Below, piece after piece: positions 1 to 12,484 of a stretch of DNA of 64,000 nucleotides (position 1 is the stretch's first letter; each line of letters opens with the position of its first letter). The translations under genes were made by a program, and so were the position numbers. The DNA lies in NCBI GenBank assembly GCA_030062745.1, contig CP099844.1, positions 4,617,481 through 4,681,480 on the forward strand, in the 5' to 3' direction. The DNA comes from Capitulum mitella (lineage: Eukaryota; Arthropoda; Thecostraca; Pollicipedomorpha; Pollicipedidae). Below the pieces are notes generated by a model that was not told where the DNA came from, did not search any database, and was given only the letters and a program-made list of their open reading frames with translations.

Positions 1-429
1 GTCTTGCCGTGGTGGTCACTACCTCCGCGCCATCTATGAACAGTCGGCCGAAACACTGTGGTTGGTTCACAGTCAGGCGCTTTCCCTGTTGTGCTGAAAG
101 GTTGCAGAGTTTTGAAACGTTGGTTATGAATACAAAATAAGACAGCAAATCAGCAAATCAGCCTTCTCAGAATTAGCACCTCCTCTAGCCCTAAAAAAGC
201 CACGTGAATACAGACCTGTTTTAATATTTCTGTACGTACTACCTGTACTGATAGTACTGTACTGTACTGTAATGATAACGTGTTTTGAATATGGCTTCAC
301 ACTCCACTCAGCGGATGGTCGACCGGTAACCGGCGCTCGGACGAAATTCAGCTGGTTCTCCACTGCTACTCTGAAAGTGCTTAACTAGTGTTCTGCCATT
401 TGTATGCTCAGAGGACATTTGCCTGAGAC
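1..429. other. Intergenic, no gene seen
   Basis: There is a short TACTG microsatellite at about 242-272. Nothing else is recognised. Confidence 0.6.
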
Positions 430-960
430 TGAGCTTGTATTCCGTCAGTGTGACCTGTTGCTGGCCCCGTGCTCAATTGCTTCTCTGTTGGGGCTTGACT
501 GACTCTCAGCTAGTATTCAGCCTGGACTCAGACGACTACTGGATCTGGATTCAGCTGACACTAAGCCGGGATTCAGCTGACGCACAGATGATACTCAACA
601 AGTCCTATGCTATCTAGCCAGTGCTCAGCTGGCGTTCAGCTGATGTTCAGCTGGCGCTCAGCATATAGTCAGATCACATTCAGCTGTTGCTCGGTTTGTA
701 CTCAGCTGGTGCGCGACTGGTGATGGACTGGTGCTCAGCTGTTGCTCACCAGATCCTGGGGTGCTCCTCAGCTGGTGCTTCTCGGCTGGTGATCGGGTGC
801 CGTGCGAATGGTGTTTAGCTGGTGTTCGTCTGGTGCTGGCTGATGTTTGCTGGCACTTAGCCGGTGTTCTTCCATATGTTCAGCCGACGATCAGCTGACG
901 CTCGGTTGGTACTGAGCTGGTCCTCGGCTGGTGATGGCCTGGTGCCCGGCTCGAGATCTG
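430..960. repeat. Degenerate CAGCTGGTGCT minisatellite
   Basis: There are dozens of imperfect units of about 10-15 bp around CAGCTGGTG(C/T)T, CAGCTGATG and CGGCTGGTG. Short ORFs that cross it are by-products. Confidence 0.8.
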
Positions 961-1599
961 CTGGTGCCAGAGGCCCACTCCTGACCGGCACGTGCCTGTG
1001 ATTGCCGTTGTCGGCCGTATTTGGTCTGGCCAGCCCGCCGGCCGTGTTTGGTTTTGCTGGGCGCGTGCCGACACTGACGCCGACTCGGCGGCGGCGGCGG
1101 CGGCCTCTGCCGCTGCCCGGTGAGTCACGCTGGCCAGGCACGTGCCCGCCGATCAGGCTGTCCACCGGCTGGCGTACCGGGCAGCCCCCACTCTGCGGAG
1201 CCGAGTCCAGCGCTGGCCGCTCACACCAGCTCACGGCGCGCGGAAATAGCAGACAAACGTCTCTCGCAGAAGGAATCTTTCGTGAAACAAAATGATCTTT
1301 CTTCTACGATCTAATGATCTAAGTTGTTTTATTTATAAGTGAGTATCCTTTTATTAGACATCATTTGTCCATCACCTTTCTATTTTGTCGTGTATCAACG
1401 CGACAAAGATATAGCCGAAGCAGACCTGAAAGAAATCCTTTGGACGTTTTTCACTTCAACCAACAGCAACATATTTGTCATAAAACAGCGACCCACCGTA
1501 CACCCACTTGCTGGAAATCTTGGATATACATTCAACAGTCATACAAGTAGAAGCAACGCAATAGATCTGCGTTGACTGACAGCAACTTCCCAGCAGTGA
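961..1599. other. Intergenic, GC-rich then AT-rich
   Basis: A GGC triplet run lies at about 1087-1105 in a CpG-rich block up to 1240. The rest is AT-rich. Overlapping short ORFs have no recognisable product. Confidence 0.6.
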
Positions 1600-3090
1600 G
1601 TCTATTTTTGGCGATCTTGTTCTGTGTCATGCAACGCAGAAATCAAGTGTTTTGTTCTGATGTTGGCTTTCAATTTTTGTTTAACCTCATCCACAAATAA
1701 AGTTTTACTTTTCGAGATAACCTGCGCGACCAAAAGGATAACATGAGTAATCAGTTGTCTATTTCCGAGCCCAGGCATGTTTTCTTTCTCTTGGCGCATC
1801 CTTGAATATTTAACCTTCATTTCAACGAGCCAGTTATTAACGGTGATCAATAAGTCCCGAAAATGTTGGCAGCTTCAGAATCTATGTTGCGCAGTTTCTC
1901 GAGCTGATGTACGGCGAGGGCAAATGCAGATACCAGAATCGGTAAATCCAAATTTTGTTCAGCGTCGTGATCGTTGCATGCGTCATTAAACTATTTTTTA
2001 ATGTGCTGTTCGACGGAAAGAGAAAGGACGCTTCGACTTCTCTTTTATCGACGTTTGCCTATTCCATATCGATGTGTTGATATTATTCCTCCTACTGCGT
2101 TTTGCAACAATGAGTTGAATTGAGAAGTCGCAATATAAGAAGAAATTTTTAGACGTATTTCGCTCCAGACGTTTCTTACAATATTTTGTAAAGGACCGAA
2201 TATATGATTGGCGTTGCGCATTTAGCCTTTGGTCCGTTTTTCCATTGTGCTGGTATAATGTTAACCAGTGCAATATAATAGAAATTGATTCCAGAGAATG
2301 TGAACATTTCCTGGATTTTCTCGTATGGCATAACCCTTTCAGCTTCATCCAGAAGATAGTTGAAATATCTAAGACCATTTCTATTCCATAAACAAATGCA
2401 GCCTATTTTGCTTTTTTGTAATATCAGAACCACTAGGAGCGCACATTTTCCAGTTTTTTGGCAATGTCTGAAATGCGCCAGAAAACTGAATAAATGCGTT
2501 TATAACGTCCTGCCAGAAGTGTTAATGAACATTTGCTGCAAGAATCAACAGTGAAGTACGATTTTTCCCTGAAACACGCTGACCGTTACACTGTCCTCAA
2601 ACGTTTGGACCCAACTCTGCGTAGACGTGACTCACGCTAGTTGTTTTCAATGAACTGATAAACCATCGTTATGCCAGTCATATACAAGCCGCACACCTAA
2701 TGTTCCGCATTAAGCCTTCACGCTCAATCTGCTCTGTCTCACCGTTCCAGAAAAACAACTTTAACGTAAAGAATTCAGCAGTAAATAAGAACGCATTAGG
2801 GTTGGCCAACGCCAGAAATAAATACGTAAGTTTTGAAATTAAAAGGGACTTAAAGCAATGCTTATTTTGCCTAGCGGCAACAACTTTCAAATTTACCAGC
2901 TTTTTATGGTTGTCTTTAATTCTCCCTCCTCGGACCAATTTTTCATTTATTCTATTTTTCGCCTGCATTTTCCTTTCCAAATTATTCTAAGGATTGCATT
3001 CTCGTCACCAAACTGATAGGAAGTCCCGTGTTATCATCACCTGTGTCCGTATGTTCTCCAACCCATACCGCCTTCGTTGTGCTGATAATT
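1600..3090 (-). mobile_element. L1/Tx1-like LINE, 3' part only (copy A)
   Basis: The - strand carries the C-terminal half of a LINE ORF2, in several frames with stops. The end of the reverse transcriptase is seen as NLKVVAARQNKHCFKSLLIS then KLTYLFLALANPN (about 2700-2930). The typical post-RT stretch follows as CICLWNRNGLRYFNYLLDE and FSGINFYYIALVNIIPAQWK (about 2200-2410). It aligns along its whole length, through many substitutions and indels, with 12485-13282 plus 15597-16340. It is a 5'-truncated old copy of the same family as the larger LINE. Confidence 0.8.
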
Positions 3091-4672
3091 AAAGTAAAAA
3101 CACAAAATTCTGTAACGTTGATCTATTGCTTACTTAAAGCATGAGCATAAAATTTTGGAGCATTGATCTATTACTTACTCATTCATTACGATGTTACACT
3201 TTCTACATTTCACACGGCTTGCCGTTCTCTTGGGTTCAGTTTTTAACAACATGCTTCTTTGGTGATGCTGGAAGATTGCGAAGTTCGATATTTTCCTGTA
3301 ACTTTGCTATCAAACACGCGGAAACGAACGGAGCGGGGGACAGCTGACCACCCTCCGCATTTTGGTAAATTTCCCACTGACCCTATGGGCGTTGGCTGCA
3401 AAGAAATAACCCCAAAAGGCCATTCCCTCCGCGCCCAGCTGTGGAGGAGTTACTCTGCTCTCACTGGCCACCTCCGTAGAGAATGTAAAAACTGCATTGT
3501 ATGGGGACTTGCCTCCTGTCCTTTTGTTTCACCTGTCCCATTTCCGACGGCCCAACGTCGGTGTCCAACAGTCCGCAGTGTAGCCACTGAGGTAAAGAGC
3601 AATACTTCGGGGCGGTTCTACGTTCTGAAGCCGATACAGCGCTGCCTGTGCCGTTGTGCAGGCCCCGGTCTGCATGACGTGTGGTCGCCTGCGGGGATCG
3701 GCGGGCAGTGGGCGTCCCCGGCGCCGCCACTGGTCCGTCCGGCCGGCCGGACCCGGCCACCGCAGCGTGCACGGCACAGCGGTCCGGACGGCCGGCGGCC
3801 GGGCAGCGGGCCAGTGTCGTGACCAGCGTCGCCCGTCTGCGGCCGGACTGGCGGGCCGATCGCATCTGGCACGTGTCGGCGGCACGGCCGGCGGGCTCCG
3901 AGGCCGACGGAGTCGCCGTCTGGCCCTGGACCTCTCACTCGGGTCGCCTCGGCTGAGGCGCTGTCTCACGGGAGCGTCAGGGCGGCAGCTTCACGCAGGA
4001 CCGGCGGGGAACGAGTCGGGAGCTTGTTGGGGAATCGGGTGCCAGGTAGAAAAGTGAACTCTGTGTTGTGCAGGCGGCTTGCCAAACGAGGGTGACCAGG
4101 ACAGAGCCGATACTGTTATGGCCACTGCTAGTGTGATAATTCTGACGGCGTGCACCGGCGTCGCGGGCGAATGCGATCATACGATCAACAACGCCTTAAT
4201 TCCAGACTAATGCAATACAACTGCGAGTCGTTACGTTGACAGTAATTAAGGATGGGGAGCATTTGTAATCAGACAGCAAAATGATAGTTGTTGTCCGGGC
4301 TTTGCCGTAATTTTAAGTCCGGTCGGCATCTCCAAACGTTAACTGCACGGCAATAAAATGACTGCATGGCCTACCAAATATTCATGCCATACCATATATT
4401 TCCTAACGCTTTCAATGGTTCTGAAGATGGAGCACAAAAGAAGATGTAGCAGCCACGTTATGCGTCCCTCTTGGGGACCTTTTTCTTTGTATATCATCAA
4501 ACATACGCACAACTAGGCCCAGGAAAAATATAAATGTTGGCCGTCTACCTGAATGACTTCGTCTATGTGTGCAGCTTATTCGAAAGATAACACCATGGTA
4601 TGAAGACTGAGGAGTCGGCGTCAAACTAAAAAATACCTGTCTTTCTCCGACGTTCTTGTAAAGTGGTATTCT
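3091..4672. other. Intergenic, includes a CpG-rich block
   Basis: The stretch 3640-4030 is very GC- and CpG-rich with long overlapping ORFs in most frames. This is the pattern expected from stop-codon scarcity rather than coding. No product is recognised. Confidence 0.6.
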
Positions 4673-4885
4673 CCCGGGGAAAGGCGTTCCGCACACCGGC
4701 ATTTCCGTCCGTCAGATCTGAGAGAGCTCGGCGCCATTAGCCACGGTGTGCCTTTAATATGCGCCAGAATGCTGTTTACTTCCCCCGGAGACGGAGACAA
4801 TGAATGCTGCGCGGCCGCGACGTTCAGTGACGTCCTCAGAGCCGGCGCTGATGCCCATCATTCGGGCATTCTCTTGCACGCGGTG
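4673..4885. repeat. Dispersed repeat, copy 1 (partner at 59040-59213)
   Basis: A block of about 190 bases is shared on the same strand with 59040-59213. It includes GTCAGATCTGAGAGAGCT, CCACGGTGTGCCTTTAAT, TGCGCCAGAATGCTGTTTAC TTCCCCCGGAGA with no change over 30 bases, and GGCGCTGATGCC. No terminal repeats, coding or tail were recognised. It could be a SINE/MITE fragment or a duplicated regulatory block. Confidence 0.8.
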
Positions 4886-6035
4886 CGGAGTAGTTATCCA
4901 TGTCTGCCTGCTCTCAGCAGGCGGTCGGCCGACTCTAACTGATCTAAATGGGGAGACGCGACCTGAAAGTTGAGAAAAAAGGAGATGACAGCCGGGAGTA
5001 AGTCGAATCCGAAGCCGCGGATGACGTCACATCCGTCGTCCAATGACGCCACCTCGTGCCCCAGACGGTGACATCGTCCCCGCCAAATGGAGCCCTCCCA
5101 GTCATCAGCAAACGGTATCCATGTTAACTAGGGATGCTTTCAAAATGGCGAGGTACAGCGATATCCAGTTTGGCTTGATGCCCTTTTTGTGGTCGAAATC
5201 CTTAAGTGGTTGAATCATTGCGTTCTTCCATATCACGCTGATTGCGAAGAAAGGTGCGGTTCGCAGGTATTCACGAACGCGGATGGATCCAGGGGGATAT
5301 CGGGAGCATATCCTTCTGCTTCTCTTTCGCCGTAAAATCTGGGCTAACGTGACTCTTCCCTATTTTTGGACACAAGTCAAAGACATTCTTGAAACAAAAG
5401 TATCATTGATATGACTGATAATTTTGACAAATAGCAAAACAAAATGACCAAAGCCCAGGGGAAAATCAGCATTTGAAGGTGGGTTAAGTTACACGGGTCC
5501 AGACCCCCCGCATCTAGCACATGGTCTGGATCTACCATTGCTTACGAATGCATCGCCAATGCATAAACATATAAACCATCTGTCCATAAGTCTACAAAAT
5601 TTTTCCCCCAACTTCCTTTGTTCGGACTTTCATACATATTACGCAGGCTTTTCGGTGTATTCAGAAGGCAAAATATTTTCGCAAACCGTTCTCAACGCAG
5701 GTGCCACATCCGCTGTTTTACATTTGTCCCACTCTACAACACGCAGTCGGAAAACTCGGGAACTGGTTTCAGCAAAGGTTAGCTGCAATGATGCCAAAAT
5801 TTGCCACTCACGTCTTCACTCCATTATCCTGGAATGATCCTTTAATCTGCCACTCACGTCTTCACTCCATTATCCTGGAATGATCCCTATGGGTCAGTCG
5901 AGCCCTGCTCCACCTGCAAACAAACGACGCGCTGAAAATCGATCTAAAAAAGACTAAGCTGTCCAGCTACGTTGTTCTCACTTTAGACTGGACGGCCTGC
6001 GGAAGGTGTGATCTTGTCTCCCGGTTCTCCTGAGC
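4886..6035. other. Intergenic, no gene seen
   Basis: A full palindromic CRE-type site TGACGTCA lies at 5022-5029, with CCAATGACG just after it. Only the 46-bp duplication is otherwise notable. Confidence 0.5.
5802..5886. repeat. 46-bp direct duplication
   Basis: A 39-base stretch beginning TGCCACTCACGTCTTCACTC occurs at 5802 and 5848 without a mismatch, which suggests a recent event. Confidence 0.9.
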
Positions 6036-6300
6036 TTGCGGACCAGACAGATGGATACGGCAGAGGAGGACGGGCCAGACTGTGGACCAGACAGCTGGAG
6101 CGGTAGAGCAGGACGGACCAGACGACGGCCCAGACAGCTGGAGCGGGAGAGGAAGACGGACCAGACGACGGCCCAGACAGCTGGAGCGGGAGAGGAAGAC
6201 GGACCAGACGGCGGACGAGACAGCTGGATACGGCGGAGAAGGACGGACCAGACAACCGGAGACAGCGGAGGAGGACGGGCCAGATGGTCCCGGCCAGAGT
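6036..6300. repeat. Minisatellite, unit about 43 bp
   Basis: Units contain GACGGACCAGACGACGGCCC and AGACAGCTGGAGCGGGAGAG. The two central units are nearly identical and the outer ones degrade. The overlapping ORFs on both strands are repeat artefacts. Confidence 0.85.
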
Positions 6301-6473
6301 TCCGTCTCCATGGCTCGACGACACCGGGCCGTCCTCAGCTTTGAATGCTGCGATTTATCGGCAGACGTGGCGGCGGCGGCGGCGGCCGTGAGTTACCCGT
6401 ACCGGGTACGGAATAGGCGCTCATAGCGAGCTGTCGGCGCGGCCTGTTGATTTACGCTGAAGCGCGACCAGGC

Positions 6474-7010
6474 GGACATAACCGGCACTCAGCGGGACAT
6501 AATTCAAATGATCACGACCAGTGCGTACAGCGGAACATAAGTCAGGTGATCACTACCGGCACACACCTGGACATAAGTCAGGTGGCACCGGCACAAAAGT
6601 CAAACGATTACTCCGGCACATAAGTCAAGCGATCACTGCGGCACACAGCGGGACATAAGTGAGGTGATAAGAGCTGGCACACACCGGGACAGAAGTCAGG
6701 TGAAACCGGCACACAAGTCAGATGATCACTGCCAGCGCACGCCGAGACATAAGTCAGGTGGTCGTTGCCGAAACACGCGGGACATAAGCCAGGTGATCAC
6801 TACGATGCACCTTAGGCTTATGTCCTAGATCTAGATCTAGGACATAAGATCTAGATCGGGAAATAAGTCAGGTGGTCACTACCGGTACACAGCGGTGCAT
6901 AAGTCAGGTCATCATTACTGGTACACATCGGGACATCAGTCAGGTGGTCGCTACTGGCGAACACAGGTGCATAAATCAAATGATCACTTCTGCACATACC
7001 GGAGCTGACT
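6474..7010. repeat. Minisatellite, unit about 36 bp
   Basis: Imperfect units are built on ACATAAGTCAGGTGATCACT and CCGGCACACAGCGGG. A short inverted unit makes the palindrome at 6817-6848. Confidence 0.85.
6817..6848. repeat. Perfect 32-bp palindrome inside the minisatellite
   Basis: The half CTTATGTCCTAGATCT is followed directly by its exact reverse complement, with no loop. The outer eight bases on each side are the array word GACATAAG in opposite orientations, so the array changes direction here. Confidence 0.9.
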
Positions 7011-10000
7011 TCGGGCGAAACACAAGGACCGTGGTGAGACAGCCGGCACTCCGGGCCTGGCTTGTGCTTGATTCGGAATCGACTCTGAATCGATTCCCAA
7101 TTGGCTCATTATTTGAGCACTTTGTCGTGAATCAGAATCGGAATCGGTTCAACTGAAAAAAATGTAATGAATCGGAATCAGAACTGAATTGCTCACTGGT
7201 CCAAAGAATCTTTCGAGAATCGATTCCTTTTAGAATTTTCACATAGTGAACAATTTTACGTTCAGTTGTCTACCTAAACTACTCACGTAATCATGAAAAA
7301 TTCCTATTTTCTCTCCAGCTTTTTGAAGTTTTTAATTGAATTATGCGTGTTTTACCACTTAGCTGACTAATAAATTAAAATGGTATAAAAAGGTACACAT
7401 TGTTCTGAAGCTAATCCAAACTCAGTCAGTTCACATGTGCTTTTGGATAAAAAACTTCGTCCATTCCTTTCATAAGACATGTCATGAATCTGAACCGGAA
7501 TCGATTCCCAGCTGTGGGAACCAGGCAGGGAATCGGTTCACATTGGCTAAATTAAGTAAGCAAGCCTGGTCCGAACCATCCGAATTAACTCCCTGCGTTC
7601 AAGTGATCGACGCCAGATCAAGCTCTGAATTCAGAAACAAACGCCATTAGACCCGGTGTTGGTTCTGACGACATGAGCTGATGGCTGTTGCAATGGTTTT
7701 CTTTGTGGGTAGGCGGGAGAAGGAGAATTGCTCAACAAACTACATATCAGCACTTTGTTCTAGTAGTTCTAGTAGTTCAGGCACTAGAAGAGAAAGTACA
7801 TGAACCACACCAGGGGTCAGACCAGTGCAAACCGTGGGTGCATTTCCTTCGGTCACTACCGGTGCAATACAGCAACTGAACGCTGCAACACAAGTACATG
7901 AACCACGCGAGTGGTCACACCAGCGCGAACCGTGGGTGCATTTCCTTCGGACAACTGAACGCTGCACCACAATCGGTATTTGGCTTTTGCAAATTATTGC
8001 TGTATGCATGATATTTCTGGGCCCACAGCACACTATGGGAGAGACCTTCCGACACCACTCCTTCCATCAGTCCCATTCCGTGCGTATCACTCAGCTCAGT
8101 CAGTGCCTAATCTGTTAGCCAGCGAACTTTCCGCTCTCTGGTGAGTCACACTGCCTGGACGAAAAAGATCGATAGCTCGGCCGCAGACAAACCTGGCTGT
8201 ACTGAAGCAATGATGGTGCATTGCCATCGCTGATACAGAACAGCGCAAACAAGGAATTAAGCCGCAATAGACGATTCGCGGCCGGGGCGACAGTAAAACA
8301 CCCATGGTGCATAAGTCCCATGGGTGGAGTTGCCTGGCCGTTAGCTGCCATAAGCGCCAGCCGACCTCACAAAAGCTTGGTGTCACGAGCTCTGGACCCG
8401 AGTTCTGGCAAGGCAAACGAAGATCCCGGCCGCTCCTTGAAGAAAAAGCCAGTTCTAAGGGGGTGAATGCAGGCAAAAGCAGTTTAAGGACGAATTTTGC
8501 TGCTGCTTGTTTTTGTGGTACGCTTCATGCCCTTGCGACCTTCTCAGTGAAAAACTGACCGTAACGTCAACGGTGTCCCAATTCGCACAGCAAACTCTGA
8601 GGGGCAAAAATTTTTGCTGAAGCCAGGAGACTAGGAGCCAGGAGCTTGTTGCTAGCAGCCCTGGTAGCAGCCCAGCAACTTAAGAGGGAGCAAGCTGAAA
8701 CTGAAGATGACCTGAACACAGGAAACTTAATCAGACGAGACCAACCACAGACCTGCCGTCTGCTCTTTGCCAGTTTTGTGACTGTTTGAAGTATGTTTCT
8801 AACAAGTTTCTACTTAAAATACGCTCCAGTGACAAGATGCCAGGACATTCCACTGCACCGGCCACTTTCAACACGGAGCAGAGAAACAGCAAGTACAGCG
8901 TAAGTTTCGACCCTGTCCTCTGTCCCGCGACCGGCAGCCTCGCCCCGGCCAGTCGGCGACACCGATCGGCCCCAGCCACGGTCTGGCATTCGCTTGCAAA
9001 TGATAATATTTAGAGCAGGCCGCAGGGGGCGGTTGGCCGGGTGTCGAAAGGGAGGGGAGATCCAACCTTTCATCGTTACTGCCCACTAGAAGGGTGACGA
9101 CGTACTGAAGAATATGCAAAAACGGCCAGCGTCAGTCGTAAATGAAAACAAGCCGGATTTTCTGGGACTGCTGAAAGCATTCGCCACACATAAAACGGCT
9201 ATAAAGTTTGATTCAGCTGACTTTTCGTATGATGAACTCGGCAGTAAAATTACTGAATAAAGTCGGTTAACAGCGATTTTACGAGAAGGCATTGAGCCTC
9301 GCATGAAAACGTGATACGCGGTCATGCACGTCCTTCGCTACCCCACGGAAGATGCACTCGGGTTTGTCAAAATTCATCTGCGTGCCATTGGTGGAAAGGC
9401 TACATTTTCGTCACCTTGTGTCTCACCTGGTGGCCACATCCATACCCATGCCAACGTGTGGTGCGCTCCAATTAACGGATTAAAAGCCACCTGCTAAGAT
9501 GTGCTGAACTTGTTATGGATGACGATTCAATGAACATGATTGCATGATGAAAAACCGTGAAGCCTCTCTTGATTTGCGTGCTAATGTTTCATATCACACA
9601 TGGATTTCGCCTATTCTCAGTCTCTTGATGTAGCAAAAACTTTTTGATGTTTCATAATGTTAAATGGTGTTTAATTTAATGTTAAAGCTGGCTTTCGCTC
9701 CTGTCCGTGGCTGTTGCCTTCTACTCTTTTTTTGCTGTCGGGTGTTTCAACACCTCCGATACTGACTGGGCATCCCAAAAATCACCAAAAACATTCCTTT
9801 AATATGTGACCCAGCGGAGTGAGCACCCGCAATATTTGGAGCTCGAATATAATGCATGAGCAGGCACCCCATCCATTTAAGAAAGGTAGATTTCTGCTCT
9901 TGTCGATACTTCGAAAAATTATGTTTCACCAAATCTTTCTGTAAATAATTGGAGATGCACTGGAAAGACCACGCTTGTACTGATTACGCCGCGTTTGCGT

Positions 10001-12484
10001 TGAGGGACATCACTCATTTTTTTGTGGTGCAAAGCTGACGTTTCTTATCTATGTCCGCCAACACTCCACTGTTTCCACATCGCTTCAAACCCAGACAGAC
10101 TTCGTCCAACCCTGAGTGCCGCCATCCATTACTTTCCGTTTGGCCCGAGGAGGGGTGAGATCTTGCAGAGCGCAGTAACTAGCGTCCAGCGATACGAACC
10201 GACACTGATCGGGCAGGCTGAGACCTTTTGGCTGATGTGCACTGGTACACCAAATAAGCGTGACTGCCGTACTGTGCGTCCCCGGGCCTCCCGGCCGTCC
10301 CAGTGATCCGCCGGCAACGAGGCCGAGACCGATTCAGCCGCGAGCCGAAAAAGGTCGGTTTGTGCTTAGCATGCTACCGGTACTTTACATGCGAGAGGAA
10401 CAGTCTCTAAATCGGCGTTAGCCGAAGCGGGCCGGTCATTCCACTGATGTGCAGGCAATGGACATACAGCAGAAGCCTGTAATCGGGCTGTTTATTGACC
10501 CGGCTGCAATAATATACCGATCAGAAGCGACTCTGAACCCGATTCACAGGCCAACTTCTGAGCGGACCGCCACGTGATGACTGCAGCCTTCACATAGAGC
10601 CAATGAACGATGCGATGGCGACACGGTCGTTATGGCGTCCTGGCTCCTGACAGTAATGCCATTGAAGTGGAAGCATGTAGAACAAGACGGCTGCTGGAGG
10701 ATTACGGTCAGCGTCAATCCTCCACGATGCACGTCATGTTCTTTTGTCTCGTAATTGATGCTGGTATTAGACGGAGTCTTGCCCATCACATGCAGTGTAA
10801 ACCACAACTCCACCCTTCGTCTGCGCTGCACAGGCGTTGGAAATGTTGGCTCCTGTTGTCTGATATTTCGCTGTTCCGTCGAACTGCAGTGTTGGCTCAG
10901 TTTTACCGCTTTGCCAATAGATGGCTCTGGATCTGATCGAACACTGGACCGCCGCCGTCTGATGTGGTCAAGATCTGTTTGCAAAATCCTTGGCGCAAGA
11001 AGGCAAGCATGACGGCATGTAAAACATAAGAAGTCATAAAACCGCATTCTGATATCCCCATATTCGCACAGGCTCAGCACTTCCCTGATGCGTCATATCA
11101 GAAACATAAAAGAGCTGGATGGGCAACATTGACCATTTCGGGCAACAGATTTCGATCTCTTAAAAGGTTTTAGCAAAGCATTGCTCCTGTCTATGAGTTT
11201 TAGAGACATACTTAAGAGAAGGCTTTGAAACGGGATGGTCAGGTCAGTCAAAAGCCATGTGGGTTTAAATGAAGTTTAGACGCCTGTTTTGTTTACGCTG
11301 TAGGTATGTGTTCATTTTATGGCATGTCAGGGCGCAATGTACAACGCAGCTCTCAACAACAAATATCTTTCTAATTCATCAAATGTCACATGGCGGAATT
11401 TAGGAAAGGTATTTCTTTACTTTGGCTCAAGTTAGCAACGGACGGACAGTTATAAGGACGTGGGAAGCGGTGGTGGCGCAGGGGGAGCACCTTGTTGGAA
11501 ATGCAACATTGGTCCCAAGAGCGTTGACTGAGAAGAACCGACCCAAAATGTTTTGACTTTTTTTCTTTTTGGCAATCCAAAATTTATCGAAAAGCTAAAG
11601 AAAATGACGTTAAACAACTTTGCACATGAAGATGAAGAAAACCCACCATACACTCTCTTCTGTAACCTGTCAAATTGTCTGATCGAACCTGGTTAATATC
11701 AACGAAAATAAAGAGTGTGCAGTATGTGTTAATGGTTTAATGAAGAACGGAAATACGTGAAAAATATCTTTTCACCTCAACTTGGTTGCTTATTTTGAAC
11801 CTTTGTTTCAGCATGACCATCGCACAAACTACTCAGCTTTCGATGCGGGCCGATTTACATAACTATCACGTTAAAGGGGTGTCACTGTACTTCGTGAAGG
11901 CCACATATTCTGCTTCTGAGCGGATGACACAGAAACGCTTTTTACCTCGGGAGAGATCGTTTTTTTACATAAAAATATGCATACATACAAGACTCGGCGT
12001 TTTGGCGCCCGGTCATCTTCATGCCCCAGAACGTGGTCTTGTAATGTTTATCATATTGCAGGGGCGAGTCTCCCATACAGGCAACTCACACATTACCTGA
12101 CCGGTTCCACCAGTAGTCTCAAGATGAAATCTGGGCATTGGCTATGTTTTGTCGAGCATCCACCCCCCCCCCTTCCCCCGTTCCCCGAGAGAAGAAAAAA
12201 ACAGTATTAGCAAAGGATTGAGTTCGGCTCACGCACTCCTTATGATTAGCACTGCAGCTAAGTGAATGCATTTTTTCTTTGTTTTTTTCTTCCCGCTTAA
12301 GGCTAGTTTATTAAATCACTGACATACATCACTAATTACATAACATTCACACCTCTCATAATACTGCATACTCATACTCGTGCATCTCATACTCATACAT
12401 CCAAACACGACGTCATACACTTCCGCATCTCACCGCCATCTACAAAATCACCAGCGAACAAGAGAATCTACATATCTCACAAGT
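7011..12484. other. Intergenic, no gene seen
   Basis: The stretch 7060-7560 is dense in GAATCGATTC-like words. The - strand ORF 10544-11080 (178 codons) is the longest, but it resembles nothing I know and is overlapped by ORFs on the other strand. The rest holds no recognisable product, only a C-run at about 12162-12174. Confidence 0.55.
7793..7965. repeat. 98-bp direct duplication, diverged
   Basis: AGTACATGAACCAC and CCGTGGGTGCATTTCCTTCG occur twice, 98 bases apart, with several differences between them. Confidence 0.8.

Noticed and set aside
5022-5029. CRE-type palindrome TGACGTCA as a promoter element
   Set aside because: It is a single 8-base site with no gene starting nearby. It is noted in the intergenic entry but not claimed as functional.
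6474-7010. Possible CRISPR-like array
   Set aside because: Repeats and spacers are not distinct, units drift continuously, and the genome is animal. It is a minisatellite.
10544-11080. 178-codon - strand ORF
   Set aside because: No domain is recognised, long ORFs exist on the opposite strand too, and composition is like the flanks. A profile search could still reveal a transposon fragment.
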